A DNA stretch of 64,000 bases from Vogesella sp. XCS3 (GCF_020616155.1 NZ_CP085530.1:2726501-2790500); one strand, 5' to 3'. Positions 54,066-63,307 are shown, numbered from the stretch's first letter. The notes: generated by a model not told the origin, from the letters alone. Made by a program: numbers and translations.

Positions 54066-55063
54066 TATTTGCTTTCTACACGGAAGGCCGGCACGTTGCT
54101 GCCGTCACCTTTGGCCTGGCCTGCCGGGCTGGTAGCCAGGTTCAGGTCGAGCTTGTCAAAGATAGCCGGGCATTCCGGGTCGGTGGTGCCACTCATGCAG
54201 CCGACAGCGCCGCCCGCGTCTTGCGACAGGTTACTGCCGGCCAGCAGCTGCTGGATGTCCAGCACCACTTGCTGGCTGGACGGGTTGAAGGCGGCAAACT
54301 TCACCGGCAGGCGGTTCGGGTTGCTGCAGGTCACCCCCAGGCCGGTAAGACTGTCGCCACCCGTGCAGTTGGTGGAGCCCAGGTGGATGTTAAAGGTGGT
54401 GGACGTAGACGGTGGCGTGGTGGGGCGGGCGACGCCGCCTACCGGGTTGAGCTCGACTTTCATGAACTTGCGGCCAACCTGCCAGCTCCAGGCCATGGCG
54501 GCGATATTCAGCGGGGCCGGGGCGGTGGCATACGGCAGATGGTTCATGCCCACGCTGTTGCCGCTGCTGTTGGTGGCGGTGTAAGGCACGCCTACCTGGA
54601 AGCTCAGGCCGACATAATTGCCGCTGTCTATGGTGCCTTGAATCAAACTGTTTGTGGCGGCAGTGCCCGCAGAGCAGGTGCCGCTTGCGTTTTCAAAGTC
54701 CAGCAGGGCGGTATTCAGGTATTGCCACTGGTTGTCCTGGGTCAGTTTTACCGGGACAGCATTGCCCTGGGCCGTGATCAGCTTCACGTCGTGAACGTAA
54801 AAGCGCGCGTCTTTCAGGTCGGCACTGACGGCACTGGTCCCCAGGCTGCTGACGGTGGTGCCACAGCTCACGCTGTTGCTGCCGGATTTCAACGCAAACT
54901 GGATGCTGACGGGGCTGCTGCTAGGGGTATTTGTGGCAGTGCTGGTGCTTGTCGAGCTGGTAGCGGTTGTGGCTGCCGGAGAGGCATTGCCGCCACCGCC
55001 GCCACCCAGGCAAGCGGTCAACATGAAGGGCAAGGCGGCCAAAGGCAGGAGTGCAGTGCGCAT
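54065..55063 (-). CDS. MbnP-family four-Cys copper-binding protein (metallo-mystery pair)
   Basis: 332 aa. Lipobox LTAC, a Gly/Ser/Thr-rich linker, then the family core IQFALKSGSNSVSCG, LKDARFYVHDVKLI, YVGLSFQVGVPY, NHLPYATAPAPLNIAAMAWSW and GRKFMKVEL. Four or more Cys and the conserved Trp/His region fit MbnP-like proteins whose Trp is oxidised by MbnH. First gene of the operon. Role: periplasmic copper capture, inferred from the family. Confidence 0.88.
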   Translation of the reverse strand: MRTALLPLAALPFMLTACLGGGGGGNASPAATTATSSTSTSTATNTPSSSPVSIQFALKSGSNSVSCGTTVSSLGTSAVSADLKDARFYVHDVKLITAQGNAVPVKLTQDNQWQYLNTALLDFENASGTCSAGTAATNSLIQGTIDSGNYVGLSFQVGVPYTATNSSGNSVGMNHLPYATAPAPLNIAAMAWSWQVGRKFMKVELNPVGGVARPTTPPSTSTTFNIHLGSTNCTGGDSLTGLGVTCSNPNRLPVKFAAFNPSSQQVVLDIQQLLAGSNLSQDAGGAVGCMSGTTDPECPAIFDKLDLNLATSPAGQAKGDGSNVPAFRVESK

Positions 55064-55131
55064 GGGGTGGTTCTCTCTTGTGTCGGTATTGAAACAAAAG
55101 AGAATTATCCAGATGCATGACGTGTTGATAG

Positions 55132-55169
55132 TGCGGCAAATTGTCGCATTGCTGCGGCGATTTGCCGCA
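55132..55169. promoter_or_regulatory. Inverted repeat upstream of MbnP operon
   Basis: TGCGGCAAAT (55132-55141) and its exact complement ATTTGCCGCA (55160-55169), 18 bases between, sit 69 bases upstream of the MbnP start. Possibly a regulator site or RNA hairpin near the operon promoter. Metal regulation would be expected. Confidence 0.5.
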
Positions 55170-55202
55170 AAAGCAGCCGGTATTTGACAAATATCAGGTG
55201 GA

Positions 55203-55691
55203 TTACACCCCGGTAATCCGCTTTTCCATCATCAGGTAGGGGGTGCCACCCAGACCGGACTGGGCAAAGCCTTCACCCTGATACAGGCTGCGGCCAACGT
55301 GGTTGTCGGCGCGTACTTCCAGGGTGACTTTGGCGCAGCCTCGCGCTAGCGCCGCGGCCTCTACCGCCTGCATCAGCGCCCTGCCCAGCCCCAGGCCGCG
55401 CGCCGCGGGCAGTACCGACAAGTCGTGCAGATTGCACACCGGTGCGGCGTAAAAACTGGAAAAGCCCAGCACACACAGCGCGTGGCCGACCGCTTCGCCG
55501 TCACGTTCGGCAATCAGGGCAAACAGGCCAGGGTGCTGCCCCAGCGCGGCGGGCAGGTGTTGCCGGGCGTGTTCGCTTAGCCCCTCGCCACCGCCCATGG
55601 CATCGCGGGCGTAGGCGTCGGTCAGCTGCATCAGCAGCTGGCAATCGGCGGGGTCGGCCAGGTTGGCCGCACGGATAGCCAGGGTGCTCAT
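55203..55691 (-). CDS. GNAT N-acetyltransferase
   Basis: 162 aa. GNAT fold with acetyl-CoA loop ARGLGLGRALMQAVEAAA, LHDLSVLP strand and C-terminal SLYQGEGFAQSGL. Similar to small GNATs with unknown substrates. The start overlaps the lptM stop by four bases (ATGA). Confidence 0.88.
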   Translation of the reverse strand: MSTLAIRAANLADPADCQLLMQLTDAYARDAMGGGEGLSEHARQHLPAALGQHPGLFALIAERDGEAVGHALCVLGFSSFYAAPVCNLHDLSVLPAARGLGLGRALMQAVEAAALARGCAKVTLEVRADNHVGRSLYQGEGFAQSGLGGTPYLMMEKRITGV

Positions 55692-55804
55692 TGGGCGCTG
55701 CTGGCGGCAGGCGCGGTGGTATTTTTGGGCAGATACAGCGGGCCTTTGTAGCCGCAGGCTGTCACGGACAGGGATAGCAGGGCAAAGAGGAGTGCGGTAC
55801 GCAT
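55688..55804 (-). CDS. lptM: LPS translocon maturation lipoprotein LptM (YifL-like)
   Basis: 38 aa. Short lipoprotein: hydrophobic leader, lipobox VTAC, then the family signature GYKGPLYLP. LptM assists oxidation and assembly of the LptDE machine in the outer membrane. It lies divergent from cyaY, its usual neighbour in proteobacteria. Confidence 0.9.
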   Translation of the reverse strand: MRTALLFALLSLSVTACGYKGPLYLPKNTTAPAASSAQ

Positions 55805-55903
55805 ACGGAATCCGGGTGCTATGGCAAAATGGCAGTCTATCAGGCCGCTGCCGTACTGCCCATGCAGTGCTGCCTGCGGCCAACCTTGAGACAGGATGAC
55901 ACC

Positions 55904-56224
55904 ATGACCGAAAGTGATTTTCTGGGCCTGACCGATGGCCTTTTCCGCCGCATTGAAGACGCGCTGGAAGACGCCGGGCTGGATACCGACTGCCTGATCA
56001 ACGGCAATGTAATGGAAATCGAGTTTGAGGACGGCGCCAAGATCGTGGTGAACCGCCACGTACCGAACCGTGAAATGTGGATTGCTGCCAAAAGTGGCGG
56101 CTTCCACTTTGCCCTGCGTGAAGACGGCCAGTGGCTGGCCGCGCGCGATGGCGCCGAGTTTGGCGCCACGTTGTCGCAAGTCGTGAGCGCGGCCAGCGGC
56201 GAAGCCTTCCGCTTTGTCGTATAA
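55904..56224 (+). CDS. cyaY: Iron donor protein CyaY (bacterial frataxin)
   Basis: 106 aa. Acidic first helix (DGLFRRIEDALEDAGLDTD) that binds iron, then a beta-sheet with NRHVPNREMWIAAKSGGFHF. Modulates Fe-S cluster assembly. The start at 55904 gives the typical length. Followed directly by yqaA with no gap. Confidence 0.95.
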   Translation: MTESDFLGLTDGLFRRIEDALEDAGLDTDCLINGNVMEIEFEDGAKIVVNRHVPNREMWIAAKSGGFHFALREDGQWLAARDGAEFGATLSQVVSAASGEAFRFVV

Positions 56225-56632
56225 ATGACTGAGCTGGCCCTGCTGGCGGGCCTGGCCGCGTCGGCCTTTCTGTCGGCTACGGTCTTGCCGGGTAATTCCG
56301 AGCTGGCCTTGTCTGCCCTGCTCTACCAGCAACCGTCGCTACTGTGGCCTGCTGTGCTGGTCGCCAGCGTGGCCAATACGGCAGGCAGTGCCACCAGCCT
56401 GTGGCTGGGGCGGCGCGCACCGGCCAAGGCCTTGCCGGCGCGCACGGCCGGCTGGTTTGCCCGCTTTGGCCCCGCTACCTTGTTGTTAAGCTGGGTACCG
56501 TTGCTGGGCGATGCCTTGCCGCTGGCTGCCGGCTGGCTGCGGCTGCCGTGGTGGCCTTGCCTGCTATGGTTGGCCGCAGGCAAAACGCTGCGTTATCTGC
56601 TGCTGGTGTGGGGGCTGCAGTGGTGGCGCTAA
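56225..56632 (+). CDS. YqaA/DedA-family membrane protein
   Basis: 135 aa, four to five helices. SATVLPGNSELALSALLY, ASVANTAGSATSLWLGRR and SWVPLLGDALPLAAGWLR are DedA/SNARE-associated (YqaA) signatures. Membrane lipid or antibiotic-resistance related transporters, function not settled. The ATG immediately follows the cyaY stop. Confidence 0.88.
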   Translation: MTELALLAGLAASAFLSATVLPGNSELALSALLYQQPSLLWPAVLVASVANTAGSATSLWLGRRAPAKALPARTAGWFARFGPATLLLSWVPLLGDALPLAAGWLRLPWWPCLLWLAAGKTLRYLLLVWGLQWWR

Positions 56633-56845
56633 GCGCTACTGGACGGCATGGCGTACGCCGCCAGCCGCCGTGTACGGAAATCCGGACGCCCGCCGCGGCT
56701 GCGACACCGATACAATAGCGTTTTGCTGGCCTGCCCTACCGTGCCGATTACCTGGCGGGTAGTGTGCGGGGCAACACCGATTTTGCAAGCTGCCACACCC
56801 TGGCCGGTGCGGGCGGCTTTCGTTTTTTGAAGAACTGAGCGTGCC
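56633..56845 (+). promoter_or_regulatory. Gap before rsmA
   Basis: 213 bases. I see GC-rich inverted words around 56670-56700 and a TTTTTTG run at 56822-56828 after GGGCGGCTTTCG. No confident promoter or small gene. Confidence 0.2.
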
Positions 56846-57625
56846 ATGAGCAAACATATTCCGCGCAAGCGTTTCGGGCAGAACTTTCTGCAGGATCAGC
56901 GCGTCATCGAAGACATCGTCAATGCCGTTGGCGCCCAGCGCAGTGATGTGGTGGTGGAGATCGGCCCCGGCCTGGGTGCGCTGACACGCCCGCTGTTACA
57001 GCGTCTAGACCACCTGCATGTGGTGGAGATCGACCGCGACATCATCAGCCGCCTGCGTGGCGAGATCTCGCCCAAGCGCTTGACCATCCACGAAGGCGAC
57101 GCGCTGGCGTTTGATTTTGGCAGTGTGTGCGAGGGCCAGTTCAAGCTGGTAGGCAACCTGCCGTACAACATTTCCACCCCGCTGCTGTTCCATCTGGCTT
57201 GCTATGGCAACCGTGTGATCGACATGCACTTCATGCTGCAAAAAGAAGTGATCGACCGCATGGTGGCCGAGCCGTCCACCCCGGATTACGGCCGTTTGAC
57301 GGTCATGTTGCAGTACCGTTTTGATATGGAACAGATCTTGCTGGTACCACCGGGTGCGTTCTACCCGCCACCGAAAGTAGACTCGGCGGTAGTACGTATG
57401 ATTCCGGATGCGGGCCGTTGTGGCATAGCCGATAACGAAACCCTGCTGGAAGAGTTGGTGGCCCAGGCGTTTGCCCAGCGTCGCAAGACACTGCGCAATA
57501 ACCTGAAAGGCCTGGTGAGCGACGAGGAGCTGGCGTCGGTAGGCATCGATGCTGGCTGGCGCGCCGAGAATGTCAGCGTGGCACAGTATGTGTCGCTGGC
57601 CAACCTGGTAGCCCGTCGCGGCTAA
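56846..57625 (+). CDS. rsmA: 16S rRNA (adenine1518-N6/adenine1519-N6)-dimethyltransferase
   Basis: 259 aa. KsgA/RsmA: dimethylates two adjacent adenines at the 3' end of 16S rRNA. Motifs: [22 protein letters not shown] (SAM), NLPYNIS (catalytic NLPY), and [13 protein letters not shown] near the end. Usual length and start. Confidence 0.97.
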   Translation: MSKHIPRKRFGQNFLQDQRVIEDIVNAVGAQRSDVVVEIGPGLGALTRPLLQRLDHLHVVEIDRDIISRLRGEISPKRLTIHEGDALAFDFGSVCEGQFKLVGNLPYNISTPLLFHLACYGNRVIDMHFMLQKEVIDRMVAEPSTPDYGRLTVMLQYRFDMEQILLVPPGAFYPPPKVDSAVVRMIPDAGRCGIADNETLLEELVAQAFAQRRKTLRNNLKGLVSDEELASVGIDAGWRAENVSVAQYVSLANLVARRG

Positions 57626-57750
57626 GCCGTGTTGCAGTGCGCCTTGTGCGCGCCGCCCGGCATGGACACAATCCGGAACATACCGGCCTGGCACAAGACT
57701 GCGACACGCAGCGGCCGGGCCAACGCCAACTGGTGGAAAAGAGAGAAACC

Positions 57751-58485
57751 ATGATTCGTTTCAGTAATGTACACAAGTGGTTCAAAGACCTGCACGTGCT
57801 CAATGGCGTCAATCTGCAGGTGCAGCAAGGTGAAGTCGTGGTGGTGTGCGGGCCGTCCGGCTCGGGCAAGTCCACGCTGATTCGTACCGTGAACCAGCTG
57901 GAAAGCATTAACGAAGGGGAAATCTGGGTAGACGGCAAAAACGTGGCCGACCCCAAGACCGACCTGAATGCCCTGCGCGCCGAAGTCGGCTTTGTGTTTC
58001 AGCATTTCAATCTCTACCCCCACCTGTCGGTACTGGACAACATCACGCTGTCGCCTATGAAGGTAAAGGGCATGGACCGTGCGGCCGCCGACAAGCTGGC
58101 CGTCACGCTGCTGGAGCGTGTTGGCCTGGCGCACAAGAAAGACGCCTTCCCTGCCATGCTGTCCGGTGGCCAGCAACAGCGTGTGGCCATTGCCCGCGGC
58201 CTGGCCATGGAACCGCGCGTGATGCTGTTTGACGAACCTACCTCGGCACTGGACCCGGAAATGATCGGCGAAGTGCTGAAGGTGATGAAGGATTTGGCCG
58301 AGTCCGGCATGACCATGATGGTGGTCACCCACGAGATGGGCTTTGCCCGCGAAGTGGCCGACCGCGTGGTCTTTGTCGATCACGGCCAGATAATCGAAGA
58401 AGCGCACCCCGAGCACTTCTTTACCAACCCTCAGCACGATCGCGCCAAGCAGTTCCTGCGCCAGCTGCTGACACCGATGAACTGA
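57751..58485 (+). CDS. Amino-acid ABC transporter ATP-binding protein (first of two in this locus)
   Basis: 244 aa. Walker [10 protein letters not shown] (about 34-42), Q-loop FQHF, signature LSGGQQQRV, Walker [15 protein letters not shown]-loop THEMGFA. Polar amino-acid (GlnQ/GltL) subfamily. ATG has GAGAGAAACC just before it. First gene of the glutamate/aspartate transport locus; a second, distinct ATPase gene ends it. Confidence 0.93.
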   Translation: MIRFSNVHKWFKDLHVLNGVNLQVQQGEVVVVCGPSGSGKSTLIRTVNQLESINEGEIWVDGKNVADPKTDLNALRAEVGFVFQHFNLYPHLSVLDNITLSPMKVKGMDRAAADKLAVTLLERVGLAHKKDAFPAMLSGGQQQRVAIARGLAMEPRVMLFDEPTSALDPEMIGEVLKVMKDLAESGMTMMVVTHEMGFAREVADRVVFVDHGQIIEEAHPEHFFTNPQHDRAKQFLRQLLTPMN

Positions 58486-58557
58486 ATCGCAGTAAGCCGC
58501 ACCGGTGTCGGCGCGGCCTGAATAAAAGCAACATCACTTGAGAAAATGGAGAAACAT

Positions 58558-59454
58558 ATGCGTTTTACTACCCGTCTGCTGACCACTGCCGTCATCGCTT
58601 CCGCTGTTGCCGCCCCGGCCATGGCCGAAGGCACACTGGACAAGATCAAGGAATCCGGCGTGATCGTGCTGGGCCACCGCGATGCATCCATCCCGTTCAG
58701 CTACCTGGCTGACGGCCCGAACCCTATCGGCTACTCGCACGACCTGCAGCTGAAAGTGGTAGAAGCCGTGAAAAAACAGCTGAAGCTGCCGAACCTGCAA
58801 GTGAAGTACAACCTGGTAACGTCGCAGACCCGTATCCCGCTGGTACAGAACGGTACCGTGGATCTGGAATGTGGTTCCACCACCAACAACCTGGAGCGTC
58901 AGAAACAGGTGGCTTTCTCGGTAGGTATCTTTGAAATCGGTACCCGCCTGATGACTGCCAAGACCTCCGGCGTGAAAGACTTCCCGGACCTGAAAGGCAA
59001 GAACGTGGTGACCACCGCCGGTACCACTTCCGAGCGCCTGCTCAAAGCCATGAACGCCGAGAAGCAGATGGGCATGAACATCATTTCCGCCAAAGACCAC
59101 GGCGAATCGTTCCTGATGCTGGAATCCGGCCGTGCCATCGCTTTCATGATGGATGACGCCCTGCTGTACGGCGAAATGGCCAAGGCCAAGAACCCGGCCA
59201 ACTGGGTAGTTACCGGCAAGCCGCAGTCCTTCGAGATCTACGGTTGCATGCTGCGCAAAGACGACCCGGCCTTCAAGAAAGTGGTAGACGACGCCATCAA
59301 GGCCACCTTCAAGTCCGGCGAAGTGAACAAGATCTACAGCAAGTGGTTCATGAGCCCGGTACCGCCAAAAGGCCTGAACCTGAACTTCCCGATGTCCGAC
59401 GAGTTCAAGGAACTGGTTGCCAAGCCGACCGACAAGTCCGCCGAGCAAATGTAA
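58558..59454 (+). CDS. gltI: Glutamate/aspartate-type periplasmic binding protein
   Basis: 298 aa. Signal peptide cleaved at AMAEG. GHRDASIPFSY, NGTVDLECGSTTNN and GRAIAFMMDD are typical of GltI/PEB1-like glutamate/aspartate binding proteins. GGAGA lies 7 bases before ATG. A terminator separates it from the permease genes. Confidence 0.93.
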   Translation: MRFTTRLLTTAVIASAVAAPAMAEGTLDKIKESGVIVLGHRDASIPFSYLADGPNPIGYSHDLQLKVVEAVKKQLKLPNLQVKYNLVTSQTRIPLVQNGTVDLECGSTTNNLERQKQVAFSVGIFEIGTRLMTAKTSGVKDFPDLKGKNVVTTAGTTSERLLKAMNAEKQMGMNIISAKDHGESFLMLESGRAIAFMMDDALLYGEMAKAKNPANWVVTGKPQSFEIYGCMLRKDDPAFKKVVDDAIKATFKSGEVNKIYSKWFMSPVPPKGLNLNFPMSDEFKELVAKPTDKSAEQM

Positions 59455-59535
59455 TACCTGCATGAACGCCCAAGCGGGTTTGTTCGGGTTGCGGCCAACG
59501 TAACCGGGCCGGGGGCTTGCCCCCACCCGCTTGCG

Positions 59536-59564
59536 AAGGGGCGCGGCTTGCGCCCCTTTTTCTT
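59536..59564 (+). terminator. Intrinsic terminator between gltI and gltJ
   Basis: AAGGGGCGC / GCGCCCCTT, 5-base loop, then TTTTCTTT. A second GC hairpin (GGGGGC/GCCCCC) lies just upstream. It probably lets more binding-protein than permease message accumulate. Confidence 0.85.
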
Positions 59565-59575
59565 TGGAGAAGTGT

Positions 59576-60319
59576 ATGAATTACAACTGGGACTGGAACG
59601 TCTTTTTCAAGTCCACCGGTATCGGCAGCGAGATCTATCTGGACTGGTTCGTGTCCGGCCTGGGCTGGACCATTGCCGTGGCGCTGGTAGCCTGGATCGT
59701 GGCGCTGATCATCGGTAGCGTGCTGGGCGTGATGCGCACCCTGCCGAACAAGCTGTTGTCCGGCGTGGCCACGGCCTACGTGGAGCTGTTCCGTAACGTG
59801 CCGCTGCTGGTACAGCTGTTTATCTGGTATTTCATGGTGCCCGACTACCTGCCCGAATCGACCCAGGTATGGTTCAAGCAGGAGCTGAACCCGGCCACCT
59901 CCGCCTATATCTCGGTGGTGGTGTGTCTGGCGCTGTTTACCGCCGCCCGCGTGTGCGAGCAGGTGCGTACCGGTATCCAGGCCTTGCCCAAGGGCCAGAG
60001 CGCTGCCGCACTGGCGGTGGGTTTCACCTTGCCGCAAATGTACCGCCATGTGCTGCTGCCACAGGCTTTCCGCATCATCATCCCGCCACTCACCAGCGAA
60101 TTTTTGAACATCTTCAAAAACTCCTCGGTGGCGTCGCTGATCGGCCTGATGGAGCTGCTGGCGCAAACCAAGCAGACCGCCGAATTTACCGCCAATATGT
60201 TTGAAGCCTTTACCCTGGCCACCCTGATCTACTTCGTGCTGAACATGAGCCTGATGACGTTCATGAGCTGGGTAGAGAAGAAAGTGCGTATTCCCGGCAT
60301 GATGGGAGGAGCGAAATAA
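59576..60319 (+). CDS. gltJ: Glutamate/aspartate ABC transporter permease GltJ
   Basis: 247 aa. Five helices, N-terminal WDWNVFFKS, permease EAA loop (AALAVGFTLPQMYRHVLLPQAFR). GGAGAAGTGT before ATG. Overlaps gltK by one base. Confidence 0.93.
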   Translation: MNYNWDWNVFFKSTGIGSEIYLDWFVSGLGWTIAVALVAWIVALIIGSVLGVMRTLPNKLLSGVATAYVELFRNVPLLVQLFIWYFMVPDYLPESTQVWFKQELNPATSAYISVVVCLALFTAARVCEQVRTGIQALPKGQSAAALAVGFTLPQMYRHVLLPQAFRIIIPPLTSEFLNIFKNSSVASLIGLMELLAQTKQTAEFTANMFEAFTLATLIYFVLNMSLMTFMSWVEKKVRIPGMMGGAK

Positions 60320-60984
60320 TGGATTTCAGCCAGATTATTCCTTCGATGCCGGGCCTGGTGGACGGCATGCTGATGACGCTGAAGCTGCTGGCCCTGTCGG
60401 TAGTGGGCGGCGTGGCACTGGGTACGGTACTGGCGCTGCTGCGCCTGTCCAGCAACCCGCTGCTGTCCGGCTTTGCCAAAGCCTACGTGAACTATTTCCG
60501 TTCCATTCCGCTGCTGCTGGTGATCACCTGGTTCTACCTGGCGGTACCGATGCTGCTGAACTGGATTACCGGTACCTTCGTATCGGTGGGCGCTTTCACG
60601 TCTTGCCTGGTGGCCTTCATGATGTTCGAAGCGGCCTACTACTGCGAAATCGTGCGCGCCGGTATCCAGTCCATTTCCAAGGGCCAGGAAAACGCCGCCT
60701 ACGCGCTGGGTATGAGCTACGGCCAGGCCATGCGCCTGATCATCCTGCCGCAGGCCTTCCGCAAGATGATGCCGCTGCTGCTGCAGCAGTCCATCATCCT
60801 GTTCCAGGATACCTCGCTGGTGTACGCCGTGGGTCTGATGGACTTCCTGAACGCTGCCCGCTCCAAGGGCGATATCGTTGGTTTGCCGCATGAGTTCCTG
60901 ATTTTTGCCGGTGCGGTGTACTTTGTGATCAGTTTCGGCGCGTCCCTGTCGGTGAAGCGCCTGCAAAAGAGGTTTGCGGTATGA
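60319..60984 (+). CDS. gltK: Glutamate/aspartate ABC transporter permease GltK
   Basis: 221 aa. Helices as in GltK; EAA loop NAAYALGMSYGQAMRLIILPQAFR; VGLMDFLNAARSKGD. Pairs with GltJ to form the channel. Overlaps gltL by four bases (ATGA). Confidence 0.93.
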   Translation: MDFSQIIPSMPGLVDGMLMTLKLLALSVVGGVALGTVLALLRLSSNPLLSGFAKAYVNYFRSIPLLLVITWFYLAVPMLLNWITGTFVSVGAFTSCLVAFMMFEAAYYCEIVRAGIQSISKGQENAAYALGMSYGQAMRLIILPQAFRKMMPLLLQQSIILFQDTSLVYAVGLMDFLNAARSKGDIVGLPHEFLIFAGAVYFVISFGASLSVKRLQKRFAV

Positions 60985-61721
60985 GCATGATTTCCATCAA
61001 GAACGTCAGCAAATGGTACGGTGACTTCCAGGTGCTCACCGATTGCACCACCGACGTGAAAAAAGGCGAAGTGGTCGTGGTGTGCGGCCCGTCCGGCTCC
61101 GGCAAATCCACGCTGATCAAAACCGTTAACGCGCTGGAACCGTTCCAGAAGGGCGAGATCATTGTGGACGGCACCTCGGTTGGCGACGCCAAAACCGACC
61201 TGCCCAAACTGCGCAGCCGCGTGGGCATGGTGTTCCAGCATTTCGAGCTGTTCCCGCACCTGTCCATTACCGAAAACCTCACCATCGCGCAGGAGCGCGT
61301 GCTGGGCCGCAGCAAAGACGAAGCCATGCAAAAAGGCCTGCACTATCTGGACCGCGTCGGCCTGAAAGCGCACGCGCACAAGTTCCCCGGCCAGCTGTCC
61401 GGCGGCCAGCAGCAGCGTGTGGCCATCGCCCGCGCACTGGCGATGGACCCGATCGCCATGCTGTTCGATGAGCCAACCTCCGCGCTGGACCCGGAAATGG
61501 TGAACGAAGTACTGGACGTGATGGTAGAGCTGGCGCAGGAAGGCATGACCATGATGTGTGTAACGCACGAAATGGGCTTTGCGCGCAAAGTGGCCAACCG
61601 CGTGATCTTCATGGATCGTGGCAGCATCGTGGAAGACTGCGCCAAGGAAGAGTTCTTCGGCAATATCGAAGCCCGTTCCGAGCGCGCCCGCCAGTTCCTG
61701 TCCAAGATTCTGCAGCACTAA
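60981..61721 (+). CDS. gltL: Glutamate/aspartate ABC transporter ATP-binding protein GltL
   Basis: 246 aa. Walker [11 protein letters not shown]-loop [36 protein letters not shown]. Closely similar to the ATPase gene at 57751 but clearly distinct. Translationally coupled to gltK, so this one is the cognate energiser; the other may serve a second transporter or substitute. Confidence 0.94.
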   Translation: MSMISIKNVSKWYGDFQVLTDCTTDVKKGEVVVVCGPSGSGKSTLIKTVNALEPFQKGEIIVDGTSVGDAKTDLPKLRSRVGMVFQHFELFPHLSITENLTIAQERVLGRSKDEAMQKGLHYLDRVGLKAHAHKFPGQLSGGQQQRVAIARALAMDPIAMLFDEPTSALDPEMVNEVLDVMVELAQEGMTMMCVTHEMGFARKVANRVIFMDRGSIVEDCAKEEFFGNIEARSERARQFLSKILQH

Positions 61722-61753
61722 GCAGCGAAGCTTGGCCGCCAGCGTGCGGCCAA

Positions 61754-61769
61754 CGTTTCACATGAAACG
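61754..61769. other. parS-like site 5
   Basis: CGTTTCACATGAAACG: one mismatch in the 14-bp parS core (centre CATG, not CGTG), outermost bases also differ. Located between gltL and its terminator, directly after an inverted TTGGCCGC/GCGGCCAA pair (61732-61753). Confidence 0.5.
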
Positions 61770-61790
61770 CTGCCCGCTGTCAGCCAACCC

Positions 61791-61819
61791 AGCCCCCCGC
61801 TTTGCGAGGGGCTTTTTTT
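61791..61819 (+). terminator. Intrinsic terminator after gltL
   Basis: AGCCCC..CGC / GCG..GGGGCT stem with one mismatch, followed by seven Ts. Confidence 0.9.
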
Positions 61820-61996
61820 ATAGAATCTTTGAAGCAAGCCGCGGTGCTTCCCCCGCGGCGTTCCGCCCCCAGGGGGCTCTGGTGCGCCCCACCGGGCAAT
61901 GATGCTGTGATTTTCAAACGGCAAACGCAGTGTTTTTCTATTGAATGCCACAAGAGAGATAAAGCGGTAAAACGATATCGCGAGGGAGTACGATAA

Positions 61997-63280
61997 ATGT
62001 GCTACCGGATGGTTTTGTTCGGTCTGGGCTTGGGCTACCATCGACCCGTTATTACCAGAATGCCTGCCATGTATTCCACGATCTATCTTGGCCGCCAGCC
62101 TATTGTCGATGCCCAGCAAAAGCGTGTGGCCTATGAACTGCTGTTTCGCTCGGGCCCGGAAAACCGTGCCCTGTTCCAGGACGATGTCAACGCCACCGCA
62201 TCGGTGATTCGCCACGCCTTTATCGACCTGGGCTTGTCGCGGGTGCTGGAAGGCTGCCCGGGGTTCGTGAATGTCAGCGAGAAGCTCTTGTTCAGCCCGG
62301 TGCTGGACTTATTGCCACCGGACACCATCATTCTGGAGATCCTGGAAAGCGTGGAACTGACGCAGTCGGTATACGAGCGCTGCCTCCAGCTGAAAGCGCG
62401 GGGCTACCAGTTGGCGCTGGATGATGTGTGCGATATCACGCCGGCGATGCAGAAACTATTGCCGCTGGTGGATTACCTGAAATTCGACCTGCAGCAAGTG
62501 CCACTTTCGGCTTTGCCCGCACTACTACAGAAGCTGCAGGGCTTTCGCGGCCAACTGCTGGCCGAAAAAGTGGATACCTTCGAACAATACGAAGCGTGCA
62601 AGCAGCTGGGTATCCGGCTGTTCCAGGGCTATTTCTTTGCCCGTCCTACCGTGATGAGCCATAACCGCGCGCACCCGCATCGAGCGCTGCTGCTGCGCCT
62701 TTTGGGCCTGGTGATGAAAGACGCCGATGTCGCCGAGCTGGAAAGCGTGTTCAAGGCGGCACCGGACATGGTGGTGGGCTTGCTGAAGCTGGTGAACGCT
62801 GCCGAGTCCTACCGCCAGCCGGTGGGTTCGATACGCGAGGCCATCATTACCCTGGGCTCGTCCAAGCTCAAGCGCTGGGCGCTGATCATCCTGTTTGCCG
62901 CCGACTGCCGCCCATCGCAGGGCCCCAGCCCGCTACTGGAAATGGCGGTAGTGCGCGGGCGCATGATGGAGTTGCTGGCGGACGATGCCGGCATCGACCC
63001 GGACGAGGCGTTCATGACGGGTGTGCTGTCGTTGGCAGATACCTTGCTGGCCACGCCGATGGCGGACCTGGTGAGCGGTCTGGCATTGAGCCAGGACGTT
63101 CAGCAGGCGCTACTGGCGCGAAGCGGGCCCTTGGGCCAGCTGCTGGCACTGGTGGCGCTAGGCGAGTGTCAGGAGCAAGCCTCGCCCCTGCCGGATATGG
63201 ATGCCGAACGTTTCAATGCCTTGCAGCTGTCTGCGCTGGCCTGGGTACGCGAAACCTGGCGTGACGATTTTCTTGGCTGA
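61997..63280 (+). CDS. Degenerate EAL - HDOD signalling protein
   Basis: 427 aa. An EAL-like domain (YLGRQPIVDAQQKRVAYELLFRSG; LAEKVDTFEQYEACKQLG; LFQGYFFARP) followed by HDOD (about residues 225-400). The first catalytic Glu reads YELLFR and the usual DDFG acidic pair reads LDDVCD, so c-di-GMP phosphodiesterase activity is doubtful; a c-di-GMP-binding role is more likely. GAGGGAG is well spaced before the ATG at 61997; shorter starts at 62060 or 62069 are possible. Confidence 0.85.
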   Translation: MCYRMVLFGLGLGYHRPVITRMPAMYSTIYLGRQPIVDAQQKRVAYELLFRSGPENRALFQDDVNATASVIRHAFIDLGLSRVLEGCPGFVNVSEKLLFSPVLDLLPPDTIILEILESVELTQSVYERCLQLKARGYQLALDDVCDITPAMQKLLPLVDYLKFDLQQVPLSALPALLQKLQGFRGQLLAEKVDTFEQYEACKQLGIRLFQGYFFARPTVMSHNRAHPHRALLLRLLGLVMKDADVAELESVFKAAPDMVVGLLKLVNAAESYRQPVGSIREAIITLGSSKLKRWALIILFAADCRPSQGPSPLLEMAVVRGRMMELLADDAGIDPDEAFMTGVLSLADTLLATPMADLVSGLALSQDVQQALLARSGPLGQLLALVALGECQEQASPLPDMDAERFNALQLSALAWVRETWRDDFLG

Positions 63281-63307
63281 AGGTTGGCCGCAGGTGGTGA
63301 TAAACAG

